A DNA stretch of 64,000 nt, from NCBI RefSeq assembly GCF_018446385.1, contig NC_055999.1:83494281-83558280 (forward strand), in the 5' to 3' direction. Shown here in pieces: positions 1 through 11,519 of this stretch (the stretch's first letter is position 1; each line of letters starts with the position of its first letter). Both the position numbers and the translations under genes were made by a program. This DNA comes from Zingiber officinale. Its lineage: Eukaryota; Streptophyta; Magnoliopsida; Zingiberales; Zingiberaceae. The notes beneath the pieces are model-generated. The model searched no databases. It saw only the letters and a program-made list of their open reading frames with translations, and was not told where the DNA came from.

Positions 1-940
1 ATGATTAGGCCGCTTTATTTTGGGTTGTTTTGATTGATGTATTCATGCTTGATACATATACATGAATTTTGTTTAGATATACCGGTAACCCATGAGTGTT
101 GGTAGCATAAGGTTGGTCTCTTTGATTGAGCTGGTATGCTGATTTTGCATATATATCATGATTGTTTTGGGTTGTAGGAGTCCTGTGGTAGACTGTCCAT
201 TTGCAAGTAGTATATGTATCCATGTTCGATATGATTTGAAGGTTCCTTGTGGATCATAGATATGTAGTTCGGTGTATGTATCTGGAGGTATTATTGAAGA
301 TAGCTTGTTGATTAAATCCGAGATGTAGTATAAGTACATCGGTGGTGTTTTGATGGAGGCATTTTGTCGATTTAATCTGAGTTGTGATATGTACATATGT
401 GTTTGGTGTGGTATCCGATGTAACTGATTATGTTTGATTTGTGAGTGCCGAGTTTAGTATGCTTTATCGAAGTATATGTTGGTTATACTCGCATAGGTGA
501 AGATATGTCGTATGAGTGTTGTTTGTGGTGTATTGTTGATTTTACCGCATTGATTTTGCATACGTGTCTGTGATGTATTGTTGGAGGTATCATCGAATAT
601 ACCCGAGATGAGTATGTTTGTGTAAATAATCGGAGGATTTTGTTGATCATACATATGTTGTGTGAGCGTGTGCTAGGTGTATACATTGGTAGCAGTATGA
701 TGATTTTACTTATACTGAATGCAGAATATGGAGTGACCGCATTATGTCATTTGTTGAATTAACCCATCAACTAATTTTCCTATCGGTGGATGACCCACTA
801 GGATGCTGATAGAATTGATGATGGATTTGATTAGTTACTAGGTTGTTATATCCTAGGCTAACCACAGCGAATTGTGGTAGAGAGATCTTGTCAGTCTCTA
901 GCTTGATAGTTAGGTGCCTTGGGGTACTTAGGTATTGTTT

Positions 941-1091
941 TGTGGTGGAGCGTTGCTCCTACATATCATTGCGATACATATTTCAGATTATTTGTGGTGG
1001 AGTGTTGCTCCCACATATTGAGGATTTCTTGTGGTAGAGCGTTGCTCCCACATATGTGGTGTTTTCTGTGATGGAGCGTTGCTCTCACACT
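941..1091 (+). repeat. Four degenerate copies of a GGAGCGTTGCTCC hairpin motif
   Basis: The motif TGTGGTGGAGCGTTGCTCC, followed by CACA or TACA, occurs near 941, 993, 1030 and 1067, at spacings of 52, 37 and 37 bases. Each core (GGAGC-GTT-GCTCC) is a perfect or near-perfect palindrome. The copies lie just upstream of the RT remnant inside the decayed chromovirus. Confidence 0.75.
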
Positions 1092-1184
1092 GGAGGATCT
1101 ATGCTTAGAGGATTTATATCGTTGATGATTATATTACAGATTTATTGTCAGGGATGTTATGGTTAAGAAGGTTTGTGATACAGA

Positions 1185-1440
1185 CATTATGTATCTTGGT
1201 TTTATCATTAAGGCTTGCAGAACCTTAGATGTTTTCAGAGACTGGATGATTTTGGTATTCCCAGGATGTTTGGATCGGTTTACATTATCTTTGTTGACGA
1301 TGTTGTGATTTATTTTGGATCCACGGTGAGTCACGCACATCATCTTTGCATAGTCCTAGAGATGTTTCGATGGAAATGTCTAGATGTGAAGATCAGTAGT
1401 GTGTATTTTGGTTGTCTTTTGTGAGATGTTTGAGCCACAC
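1185..1440 (+). pseudogene. Reverse transcriptase remnant (FVDD box)
   Basis: The frame reads YIIFVDDVVIYFG followed by H-x-x-HL-like residues. This is the Ty3/gypsy arrangement, in which the catalytic VDD box is followed by a His-His-Leu helix. Downstream the homology changes frame more than once, so no functional product is possible. It belongs to the chromovirus relic whose LTR starts at 2663. Confidence 0.75.
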
Positions 1441-2274
1441 ATCACCAATAGAGGTATACCGTGGTTCCACATGAGATCGAGATTGTTACCGTCGGGAGTA
1501 GACGGAGTCAATAGAAGAGGCTTGCAACCTCCTTTGTTCGGGCCGCCGAGCTACGTTGAGGGTTTCTCACGGATGCATGCTGATCGTGAAATCGTGAAGT
1601 TTACTTGATTGAGGATTGCAAGATCGCCAGGAGTGAGCGGAGACTGAGACAGTGTCGGCCGATTTTGATTTTACCTTCGGAGAGGACGGTTTGTCCTCCA
1701 CGTTCTAGGTAGTGCAAAGGAGAGTATTCTTATATGTTTCTCGATAGTTGAGGGAATCGAGAAGAAAATACTCGTCGATGATCAGGCCATTATTATTTTG
1801 CCTCAAGATTTGGCGGACACGATGTTACATCGAGATTCTCACGACCGTGAGTCTCAAATATCCTCGAAGGAACTTAATCTTACCGAGGAGATAGATGGAG
1901 TTCTAAGGATTATGTACCATTAGCTATCACGGAAAAGCTAATGGTTACCATGACTTAGCTAGAGGTCCGGAGGGACTTTAGCTCGCGAGTCAGGGTCATA
2001 GATTTGATTCGATTTCTACATTCGAGGAGCAGGACATACAGAGCGAGTATTCTTGTTACCATAGTTGCTCGTCCGCCGATTAGACGAGAACCAAGAGATT
2101 GTTGGGACCTCAGAGCTCACCGAGGCAGTGGTCCTTACATTACCTGACGGAGGACGTCGAGGCATAAGAGCTGGAAGTGTTATATTGGCCGAGTCGGAGA
2201 CTCTTAGAGTTCTCCATTTACGACCATGTATTTTTTTGCGAGTTTCACTCACGAAAGGGTGAAGAGATTAACCT

Positions 2275-2575
2275 CGAGGTAAGCTAGCTCGCGATACATT
2301 GGACCTTTCGGATCTCTAAAGGATTGGAGCTTATCGTTACCTGGCACTATCGCCTTGTGCGTTAGTATTCCACGAATCGAGGAGATACGCCGATCCGATA
2401 CATGTGTTGATAGATAATCTCGGTTCTCCTTTCAGCCTGACAAGGAGGTTCCGGTATGGATTCTAGACCAGGAAGAGCGTCAGTTGCGGAACAGTCGGAT
2501 GGCTGCATCATTCTGACGAGGAGGCTACTGGGAGCTCGAGGATACGATCCGAGCTCGATGTCCCCATCTTTTCAC
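2275..2575 (+). pseudogene. Integrase C-terminal GPF module plus chromodomain-like tail
   Basis: With stops tolerated, the translation contains RYIGPFRI, then VFHESRRYADPIHV, then HSDEEATG. These correspond to the GPY/F module, the linker and the 'NHSVEEATWE'-like tail of plant chromovirus integrases. The stretch lies directly upstream of the 3' LTR, where this module belongs. It is interrupted by stops. Confidence 0.7.
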
Positions 2576-2652
2576 TGAGGTATGTGATCATTTATACTTC
2601 ACACATTGTTAGTACTTGCTAACGGTATATAATTGGGGACCAAATTTTATTA

Positions 2653-2662
2653 GTGGGGAGAA
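2653..2662 (+). other. Polypurine tract of chromovirus
   Basis: GTGGGGAGAA immediately precedes the LTR start TGTAAAATCC, which is the expected position of the plus-strand primer. Confidence 0.7.
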
Positions 2663-5242
2663 TGTAAAATCCAAAATAGCGATATTAATAAGGGATTTTT
2701 TCAATTTTGGAAATTTTGGAATTTTCTGAGCTCGTATGGACGACGATAAATCTTAGGAAAAGCTTAGTTACCCTGAGGAAAAGTTGATTTTCCTTTTCCT
2801 TTTAAATTTTTTCTTTATCTTCCTTCCCGCGTGCCCTAAACTCCTTCCACCGATGTCGTTTCTCCCCAAAAATCGCACGAGCGGTTCCTTCCTCATGCCT
2901 ATTTCCTTCGAAGCCACTTCATTTCCTACTCTTTCCCTTCCTGCGACGCCGGACCACCTTGCTACGCCGCCCCGCCCCGCCGACCTCGTCGACACTTGAG
3001 CGCTGGCCACCGCGAGCCCTAGCTATCTTCTTGGTCCCGCGTCTTCTCCACCCGACGGCGTCACCACCTGCAGTGCCGCTGGCAGGACCCTTCCTCCGAT
3101 CATTGAGTAGAACCGCACCTCAGCCCTAGCGCCGGTCAGTCGAACCTTAGTTGTCCTCGACGCTGATCGCCACAGAGAAACCACCGGCAGCAACTTGTCT
3201 TTCCGGTCTGGCTCAGGTATCCTTTCTTTCTACCGTGCCCTAATTGTGGACTATGGGCATTTGAGTTCTGTGTGGTATTGATTTGGAAGCTTTTGTGTCC
3301 GAAGATAAAAGTTTAGCTAGATTACAGCCACCACGACACTGTGGGTTGGAGTTTTCCTTCGCTGGAGTCTTGGATCACCTCCGACCAGTGGAGAGGAAGA
3401 AGGTAAGGTGAGTTGGAAAATTTGGGTCATTTCTGGAAATTGTTATCTCTGTTTCTTGATTTCCAACAGCTACCTCTGTTCCGACAACAAGTTGTCTTTG
3501 CTATGGATTTGTTGGGCTGTGGATTAAGGTAAGAAGTAGGGAAATTGGTTTGTATTATTGATGAATTAGGTAAGTTATGATGGATTCATGTTTAATTTAA
3601 CCTAATGTGATTATGGAAGGCTTAGTCTATTGTAGTTGTGATGAATTAAGTACAGTTGATTTATGTTGGATTAGATTTAATCCTTGGATTTATTAAAGAT
3701 GATCACATTGCTAATCATAAGTTGATCAGCGATAGGAAATGATTGTGTTGATTGAGGATTATTGATTTAAGAGATTAATTCAAGTTAATCATTAATTAGG
3801 ATTAATTAATGATGGATCGATTAGGGTTTTCCTAATTAAGTTGGGTTGGATTTAGCTAGTTGTTGTTTATAAAATTAGCTAAATTGTATATCACGTTGTC
3901 TGCAGGACTTTGATTCGAGGCAGTGTCTCGACGAGGGATCTATTTCGGATTGGATCTTCTTTTGGAGGCGGGTACTTTTGACTTGTGTCATTTGATATGC
4001 TTAGTAATTAAATTAACATGTTGTATTAATTGTGTTTTTTATCTGTTTCGGTTAATCACTACCCAAATCTTAACGCGATCGATTGATTGGTTTGCATCTC
4101 GTATATTTTACTGCTTATAGGGGTAGTGATATACCATGTTTCACCATGTTCGGGACCTAGGTTTTATACCTTCCGTATACCTTTGGATTGTTTTTTCGTT
4201 GACCATGCATTTTTATATATATGGATTAGGTCGATATTCTCATCTTGCATAATTACATCCTGAGCGATAGTCCGCCCATTATTGTTGAGCACATCGCCAC
4301 ATGGATCTCGCACTCGTGGGTTAGGGTCGATTCAATGAGTGTGTTGCGGCGGGGACTCATAGCACCGTTGGTCCGCTCGTGGGTAGTGTGACACGTGTTA
4401 TCCTACAGGATTCCTCCCCGTCGAGTACCGGAGTCGAGAGCATCAGGCCCCCATCATGATTTGGGGTAGGAGGATAGGTGTACTCGACGATCCGTCCGCC
4501 ACCATCAAGAGTAGTGACGACGGTTGTCTACCCACCCACTCGGCCCACCTTTTGTATGAGATGATCGTGGGGGGTGACGATCATCGCATCATACGTCATG
4601 ACGTTTATTGCTTGGTTGGTTTCTGCGATTTATACGCGTATTGTTGATACTATGTACGATTTCCTTATCCCTGACCGTTTGACCTTATACTCGGACTGGT
4701 TAGACATATTCTCCTGCTTATTTCGTATTTTCTTATCTTTTATCGTGAGACTGTGACTTCAATTGTTTCTTTACCAATCAGTGTTGGACTCACCCTCTCT
4801 ATTGTTGATATTTTCGTTGATCTGTCAGAGGGAGTTCCACGCTAGTCCTCACTGACGTAGTCGGTCCGCACCTCCGTGATATGCTTTGGTTTCTTCTCGT
4901 CTGCATCGACTCGTTATATTCGGATTTATTCATGCGGACATGATATAGATTTTATTATATCGATGGATTTGGATTTGGTTTTATTCTACTACACTGGATG
5001 GCGTAAGAGGTGAGTTCGCCGGTTGAACTTTACGAGTGTAGTCGAGTAGGGTGGTTTTGAGTCGAGTATTATTCACATGGTTGTACCAGTCGGTGAATAT
5101 ATATATGCATGGTGATTGATTTTATTATTGTTATGATTCCCGTGTGAGTATTTAGTGCTTGTAGAAAATTTTTGATTGTCCGCCGTACAGGGGAGATGTT
5201 GTCAAAATTTTCTCGGACAGTGACTCTTCTGGGGGCGTGACA
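2663..5242 (+). mobile_element. 3' LTR of the chromovirus (about 2.58 kb)
   Basis: The LTR begins TGTAAAATCC right after the polypurine tract and ends GGGCGTGACA, giving TG...CA termini. No coding frame is convincing inside it. A diverged copy of its 3' half follows at 5385-6966 and ends with the same GACGTGACA-type terminus, which supports the 3' boundary. The 5' LTR is outside the window, so TSDs cannot be checked. The many TG/CA dinucleotides suggest an old methylated copy. Confidence 0.7.
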
Positions 5243-5384
5243 GGAAACTACAAGGTTTGAGTTGGCTTGTGGATGTAGTGAAGAGGACTATTATGGATAG
5301 TTATCCAAAACCTATTGTCTTGGGGGTTTGACATGATGTACCATACCATATGAAGAACCCAATTTATTTTGTTGTTCTTGAGGA

Positions 5385-6966
5385 TTTTTATTTAGCTGTT
5401 CATTTGAGTTGTAGCTAAATAAAAATGTATATCTATATTAGTGATACAAGACTCTAATACGAGACGAGCATCTTGGCGTTGGATTGGACTGGATTGAACC
5501 TGCGATTGGAGGCGGGTACCTTGACTTATCTTTTAGATAATGTCTTGTTGATATGCTTAGTAGGTTATAACCTTTAGTAATAATTATGTTCGTCATTGTT
5601 TCGGTACGTCACTACCGGATACCTGTTACATGCTTGTTTGCTCACCTGTTATGCATTTTATGCTAGTACCCACCATACTTGATATGTTCAGGACCTAGGT
5701 TTTTGATATCTATCCGACCTGTGTACTTTAGATCTTCGTATTTGATCGTCGATATTACGGTACTCATTTTATATATACGGATTTGGTTATGTTGATCGGT
5801 TTATTGCTATGCTTAGTGTCATGCATCATGATTGCATGCCGATTATTGGCTCCACTATGGTTGAGCACATCGCCGATTACATATCTTCCACCACTCGGAT
5901 TAGTGGTATATCGTGCGTGTGTGGCGGTGTTGCCCGCTGGTCGGTGACTCGGGTAGCCGCAGACAGTTCCACTGTTTGGCTCACTGCATTTAGTGTAGCG
6001 GTAGCCGCAGAGACAGTGGACTCGTTTGCCCGCTGGTCGGTGACTCAGTGTATGGCCAGAGATACCTCCCCGTCATCGTGTACCGGGAGATGAGAGCATT
6101 GAGCTCCCCATTTATGATTTGGGGTAAGAGGATAGAGTACTAGATCCCGTCCACTTGGCCACTCATCGGAGCGATGATGTCGGTGCATTGTCACAAATTT
6201 CTGGCCTCACCATTGAGATGGGTCGCCGGGGGTGACCAGACGCATCATTGCATCATACGCATTTATCGATTTATTGCTTGTGTTCATGCACTTATATCGC
6301 ATTTGGACGGATGCATATTTGATACAATTTATGACACTTTCTTCGACGACTGATTATTCGATAGGTGGCCCTGGTGAGCATTTCTCACCTTTTCTATTAT
6401 GCATTACATTCTTTTGTTCAGGAGATATGCATAGTTATTACTATTTGTTATAGTTTACTATACATGTCAACTAGGTATCTGCTGAGTTGTTGAACTCACC
6501 CCCGTGGACACTATCTTTTTCAGATACTAGGTTGTTTATGGAGACGCTTGGAGTATCCTGGCTGCCGGTCCCCACATCACATCAGAAGACATGTCTACGT
6601 GTTTGTGTACTTTTACTTCGGTATTTATAATTGGTGTATTTAGCTTTGTGTTCCGATTTTATTTCTGGAATTGTTATATTGTTGTGTTGTGTTGTTGTGT
6701 GGTGTAAGCTTAGCCGGCTAGTAGTTTGACTAGGATTGTTTTTATGTCAGAGTATTATTGTTCTGTTTAAAATATATATAACTGCGTGGTTGTTGTTATA
6801 CTTGTCCAGCCGTGTAGGCTGAGATTATTAACTGCGTGGTTGTGTATATATTCCAGCCGCATGTGGCTGATGTATATTGTGTCTATAGAAATGCTTCAGA
6901 TTGTCACCCGTACATGGGAGGTTTTACCGAAATTTCTTCGGACAGGGACTTCTTCGGGACGTGACA
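5385..6966 (+). mobile_element. 5'-truncated diverged LTR copy of the same chromovirus family
   Basis: This segment is collinear with about 3850-5242. Shared blocks include GGAGGCGGGTAC followed by TTGATATGCTTAGTA, the 'GGACCTAGGTTTT' block, the GAGCACATCGCC block and the CGGACAGKGACTYYTTC...CGTGACA terminus. It lacks the first 1.2 kb or so of the LTR. Bases 5243-5384 lie between the two copies and show nothing recognisable. Confidence 0.6.
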
Positions 6967-7104
6967 ATTTATTTGTGCTGTTTTCTTTTTCCTATTAAAT
7001 GAGATGGATAGATTTTTTTTTTCTTTGGTGCTTATCCTCATATTGTTAATGTGAGGTTTATTTGTGACTATGATTTTTTTTTGGTCTAAAATAACCGAAA
7101 TTGA

Positions 7105-7440
7105 CAAAAAAAAAAAAAAAAAAAAATCTGTCGTTCCATACCCACTTTGTTATTAATTAATTTCTTAAATAATATAAGATTTATTTATGCCATTGATTTA
7201 TGCAATTATTATTTTGAGAGATCGACAAACTTGAATAGTTATGAAGTCGAGAGGTTCGAGTAGTTATAAAGTTAGATTCAAATAACTATGGAATCAGGAG
7301 ATCTGAAAGGCAATGGAGACAGGGGTCCTAGTAGTTATGGAGTTGGGAGGTCTGAGTAGTCATGGAGTTGGGAGGTTGAGAGGCAAAGGACTAAGAGGTC
7401 GGAATAGTTATGGAGCCGGAATACCTGAGTACCCAAGCAC
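7105..7440. repeat. Poly-A run and degenerate ~30-bp tandem repeats
   Basis: A run of more than 20 A lies at about 7105-7127. From about 7205 to 7430 a loose motif (AGTAGTTATGGAGTTGGGAG and variants) recurs roughly seven times. No credible gene is present between 6967 and 7837. Confidence 0.55.
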
Positions 7441-7767
7441 TCATCTAATTTTGGAATTATCTGTGTATTTATTAACCCCCATCTACCACATCCTACTCTT
7501 TAGATAATATATTATAACAGTTATAACTATAATTGTGACAACATAATTTATTAGTATTGGTAGTATCTATATCGTAGCAGCAGTTATGGTGCATAATTTC
7601 TACAACATAATTTACCTGTGTGGATTAAAATTGTAGTGTTTATATTTAACAGTTATGAACCTACAATAACATTAAAAATAAGATACTTTTAAAAACTAAA
7701 ATATATTGACGTGAAATAAGATGTTTTTTTAATAATAAATAAAAATAGACCCTTTAAAATTTCACTC

Positions 7768-7797
7768 AATAAATAAATAAATAAATAAATAAATAAT
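7768..7797. repeat. (AAAT)n microsatellite
   Basis: About seven AAAT units occur in AT-rich intergenic DNA. Confidence 0.9.
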
Positions 7798-7836
7798 ATG
7801 TGTATCTTCTTCATTTGCTTGCTTGTCCTTTTTTGT

Positions 7837-8004
7837 GAGATGAGATCCTCTGTCTCAAAAATAATATGTCCTCATGTCCCCTCGTCGATCGGACGAATTA
7901 ACTCACATCTCCAAGATGCAGTGTACATCATGAAAACATCATAACTGTCCGATCGACGAGGAGACATAAGGACACATCATTTTCTGGACAGAAAATCTCA
8001 TCTC
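7837..8004. repeat. Inverted repeat, 57-bp arms, ~52-bp loop
   Basis: The left arm at about 7838-7894 (ending CCTCGTCGATCGGAC) is the near reverse complement of 7947-8003 (starting GTCCGATCGACGAGG). Mismatches are few. As RNA it would fold into one long hairpin. It could be a short fold-back MITE or a small-RNA precursor. I see no target-site duplication. Confidence 0.75.
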
Positions 8005-8038
8005 CTATCCTGCGGCCCCTCTGTCCGATCATTCTGCC

Positions 8039-8299
8039 ATGATTGAGCTGCAATTTTCCAGATCTTTGGAAAAGGAATACGCTCGCATCATCCAAGAGTC
8101 CTTCTTCCTCCGCGTTGCCCTTCGGTTTCGGTGGACGAAAGCGAAAGTTTATTCTCTTCTGCTTGATGCAACCTCTGCTTGCTTGAACCACCCTGCTTTG
8201 TCTCCCCTGTTTCGTTGTGGTGATGATGATTGGCCTTTGGGACCACTCACTCTCCAACTTTTCAATGAATGCATTTCTATCCAATCGTACTATAATTAA
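8039..8299 (+). other. Short GC-richer open frame, unrecognised
   Basis: An 86-codon frame begins with Met just downstream of the hairpin, and the opposite strand is also open here. The stretch is noticeably less AT-rich than its surroundings, so it may be a captured or decayed exon fragment. I recognise no domain, and coding status is doubtful. From 8300 to 9180 the sequence is AT-rich and I see nothing in it. Confidence 0.15.
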
Positions 8300-9239
8300 T
8301 GTTTTTTTTTTCAAATTTCACCAAATATTTATCTCTGTTTAAGGTAGGGAAAAAAATATATCAAAACGCTATTTTTAGTTTTTATCTTTTAAAAAAACAC
8401 CTTATATAAAGAAGAGTATTTCAATCTTAAATTATCATTTTTATAGATTGGTCTAATCCCATTATATATAATAGTCTTAAAACTTGGTTAAAATTATTCA
8501 GTAGCTTTGATGGTATTAAAATAGTTTTTAGACAATTTTTAACTATTATTAAACCCAGATTCAATAATTTTTTACAACGTTGAATTAGTTTTTTTATAAA
8601 ATTGTTATAATAATGAGAAGTATTTTTGTAATGAAAATTAAAATACAAAATTTTGTAAATATTTTTTCAACTTAGAAATATTCTTTTGATAATAATACAA
8701 ATTAAAAATATCCTTTTAATTTTACTGTATTATTTTCAACTTCCTCCCTGATCATGTCAAATTTTAATTTCAACCCATACTTTTATATAATATTCCCCCC
8801 ACAGATGGAATATACATACTTTCAACCCATACTTTTAATTTTATATATATATATATAGAATATTATCCTATTAAAATATTATTTTTTACTTAATAAAAAT
8901 TACTCTAGGATAACCTCCTCGCCTTCATCGGTGAAGGATAAATATTGAGTGCTCGGAAATGCGGATTTTAAATGATTATCCCAATCGAGTTTGAATGAGT
9001 TGTTGAGGTATGAATGCCGAGTGTTTGAGAATGCAAGCAGATTGGTCTGGAAGAAATTTCAAGTAGGGTTTGAGAATAAGAGAATGGATTTATTTTTAAA
9101 TTTATGTTTGATTAATGAGAATGAAATTAAGATTTTAAAATAAAATATAAAAATTTAGGTACGAATAAAACTCACCCCTCTTTTGAATTTTGATGGAATG
9201 AAAATTAAGTTTTGGGTGAAAATATCTTTAGTATATTTA

Positions 9240-10690
9240 TTCAATTTTCCTTTCATTTCACTCTCTTTCTCTTTGTTCTCTCTCATCATAATTTCTCTCT
9301 TTTCATTCTACCATCACACTTTTTCTCTTAACATACTTTTTCTTTCATCATTATCTTTCATTACACATTCTCTTCAATTTTCTCTCTATATTCTCTTCCA
9401 TCACACACACACTCTTTCTCCTCATTTTATCTCTCTTCATCATTTCCTCAATTTTTCCATCATACTTTCTCTCTCATTATACTTTCTCTTCTCAATTTTT
9501 TTTACTGATCCTGTCCGAGCGCTGAGTCGATGGACACTGGGGACATGACACTCTCCGCTGTCTTCGACTGGTGATGTGGATCTCCGGTGAACCTGCAAAG
9601 AAGCCGAGCCGGGAGGGGTTTCCCGGTGACGACACTCCGACGCTCAAGTCAGGCAGTGGAGAAGAAGAAGAACAAGACAACGTTACTGTGGCTACAGTGA
9701 TCAGAATTGCATACCTCCGTCGAAGTCTGGGGGTCCTTATATAGGACCCCGGGGAGGCGCGGACACGTTTCTCGATGGGTGAACGCTTCCCCAAACATAC
9801 CTCAATAGGGTTGTGTCAGAAAAGCATGTCTGACGCCATTCCGCAATCGTCCGAGCATATCCCGGATGTAACGGTGGAAACTTCCACCGTACGATATTCT
9901 GTCCGCTCCGGCCGCCGACTATGCTATTTGTCGGCGGCAGGTGTCTCGAAGATGATGTTACCAGTTGTCCTTTTTGTCCCTTTGTGCTCTTGCCTGTTCT
10001 CGGGCCGAGCGGACCAGCCGCTCGGCGCTCATGGCTTCCGGGAATGCGCATACCTCGGCCAGGGCGGGGAAGCCCTGCTCATGTGCTCGGATGGAATTGT
10101 GCCTTATTGTCCTGCGGCTCGGGCGAGCGGCCTGTTCGCCCGGCCTATAGACTCTTTTACCTTGAGCATCGGAAACCTGACCCCTGGTCGGACTGTCTTT
10201 CGTCCGGTCCGGGAGACCCCTGGCCGGATGCTCGGTCGGCCAGCCAGTCCGCTCGACATGACCTATGTCCGCTCGGCACGACCTTGGGGTTAACCCTCTT
10301 GACCATTAACCTCTACGTGTTATTGACCTCCTGCCAACGAGGGTCCCCGACCTTACCACCGGATCATTTACTATACTCTATCTCCTCATTTTCTCTCATC
10401 ACACTTTTTCTCTCTTTATTCTCCCCATCACACTCCTTCCCTTTATTTTCTCTTATCACACTTTCCCTCGCTCCATTTTTCTAATCACACTTTCTCTCTT
10501 AATTTTTTTTCACATCACTCTTTCTCTTTCATCACACTTTCTCTCTCATCATACTTTTCTCTTCTCAATCTATTCTATCACGCTCTCTTTCCTCATTTTC
10601 TCTATCACACTTTCTCTCTTATCATTATCTCTCATCATATGTTTCTCTTATATTCAACTTTCTCTCTCATCTAATTTTTTCTCTTATTTT
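9240..10690 (+). repeat. Polypyrimidine tract (TCACACTTTCTCTC-type), split by a solo LTR
   Basis: Bases 9240-9500 and 10372-10690 are almost purely C/T on the plus strand, with recurring ATCACACTTTCTCTC-like units. Together they form one tract of about 580 bp into which the solo LTR 9506-10366 inserted. Open frames here are low-complexity artefacts. The flanks carry GAATGAGAATG / CATTCTCATTCC-like ends near 9060-9180 and 10780-10850, which may be ends of a host MITE (weak). Confidence 0.7.
9506..10366 (-). mobile_element. Solo LTR of the Tat-type gypsy family (TSD TTTAC)
   Basis: It starts TGATCCTGTCC and ends CCGGATCA, so the termini are inverted (TGATCC...GGATCA). It is homologous along its length to the LTRs at 16512-17331 and 26889-27708. 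The five-base duplication TTTAC flanks it at 9501-9505 and 10367-10371. The strand is given by the coding direction of the full element. A TATATAAGG-type TATA box lies on the minus strand near 9738-9746. No internal domain remains, consistent with LTR-LTR recombination. Confidence 0.92.
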
Positions 10691-10904
10691 CCTTTAAGGG
10701 TAGAAAAGAAAATTTATGTTCATTCTAATTGAAAATATTCAACTAACCAAACATTATTTTTTAGAATGTTACTCAAGCTTATATCCATTCTCATTCCACA
10801 ATACTATTATACTCATTCCCATTCCGATTTCTAAAAGAGAATCAAACGCCACTTAAATGTTGGAGAGTGACCTGAATTAGAGTAAGAGTACAAGAAAAAG
10901 AACT

Positions 10905-11305
10905 TAGAGTATCCACATCAAAATCCTCATCCAAAATCTAAAATTTAAGATAAATCTACTTTATTAAATTTAGCTATCCATTTTTCACTACATAATACAT
11001 CAGCTTCCCTATAATTTGTCATATATTTATTTTTTTATTATTTTTTTATCTTTCCTCCATATTATTAGATGGAGGAGAGAGACGGAGGAGAGGGAATTTT
11101 TTTATTATTAGAGGATGAGAGAGAAATAATATTTAAATATTTAGGGAATGGAATATATTTATTAAATTTAAAAAATTATTATTTATGAAATGTATATTTA
11201 GGCAATGGGTAAGATAACTGATGTGGATATTTTTTTAATATAAAATATAAAATTTAAAATAAAAATTTAATTTAGGATAATTAATATGGATGTTTTAACG
11301 AATCG
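10905..11305. mobile_element. Possible MITE with imperfect terminal inverted repeats
   Basis: The left end (GAGTATCCACATCAAAATCC) and right end (AATTAATATGGATGTTTTA) are loose inverted repeats around an AT-rich body that includes a short purine-rich block. Similarity is modest and no clear TSD is seen. Confidence 0.35.
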
Positions 11306-11519
11306 AGTAGGGTAGAACGGGCCGCTCAAGTAACCTCCGATACCATCCGTCCGAACTAGTAATTTTGACTAATTTTTTTATAATAATATGGAATAATTTT
11401 TTTTCTATAATAACAATATAGAATGTGATGTCGTTTTAAAATTTTAAAATTAAAATATTATTTCAATGAAAACGATACTACGGATCTCACATTTGAATTA
11501 ATTTTTTTTTAAAAATGCG

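Larger units (their letters stand above)
1..2652 (+). pseudogene. Decayed Ty3/gypsy chromovirus internal region (pol 3' half)
   Basis: No open frame survives, but pol landmarks appear in the expected order on the plus strand. There is a reverse-transcriptase FVDD box (about 1270-1310), then an RNase H tail resembling YHxGKAN...DLAR (about 1925-1965), then a GPF-type integrase C-terminus and a chromodomain-like stretch reading HSDEEATG (about 2275-2575). Downstream lie a purine tract and a long LTR, so this is the 3' half of a full element whose 5' part is outside the window. The very long LTR suggests the Tekay/Del lineage (inference). The first 800 bases are too decayed for me to assign a domain. 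Confidence 0.75.

Noticed and set aside
7928..8314. 128-codon minus-strand frame
   Set aside because: It spans the hairpin arm, has no recognised domain and overlaps an equally open plus-strand frame; coding is not supported.
9183..9548. 121-codon plus-strand frame rich in Ser, Leu and Phe
   Set aside because: It is translation of the C/T-rich low-complexity tract and runs into the solo LTR.
9775..10484. Several long frames on both strands (up to 187 codons)
   Set aside because: They lie in the solo LTR, recur in the other LTR copies, and show no domain; GC-rich LTR sequence has few stops.
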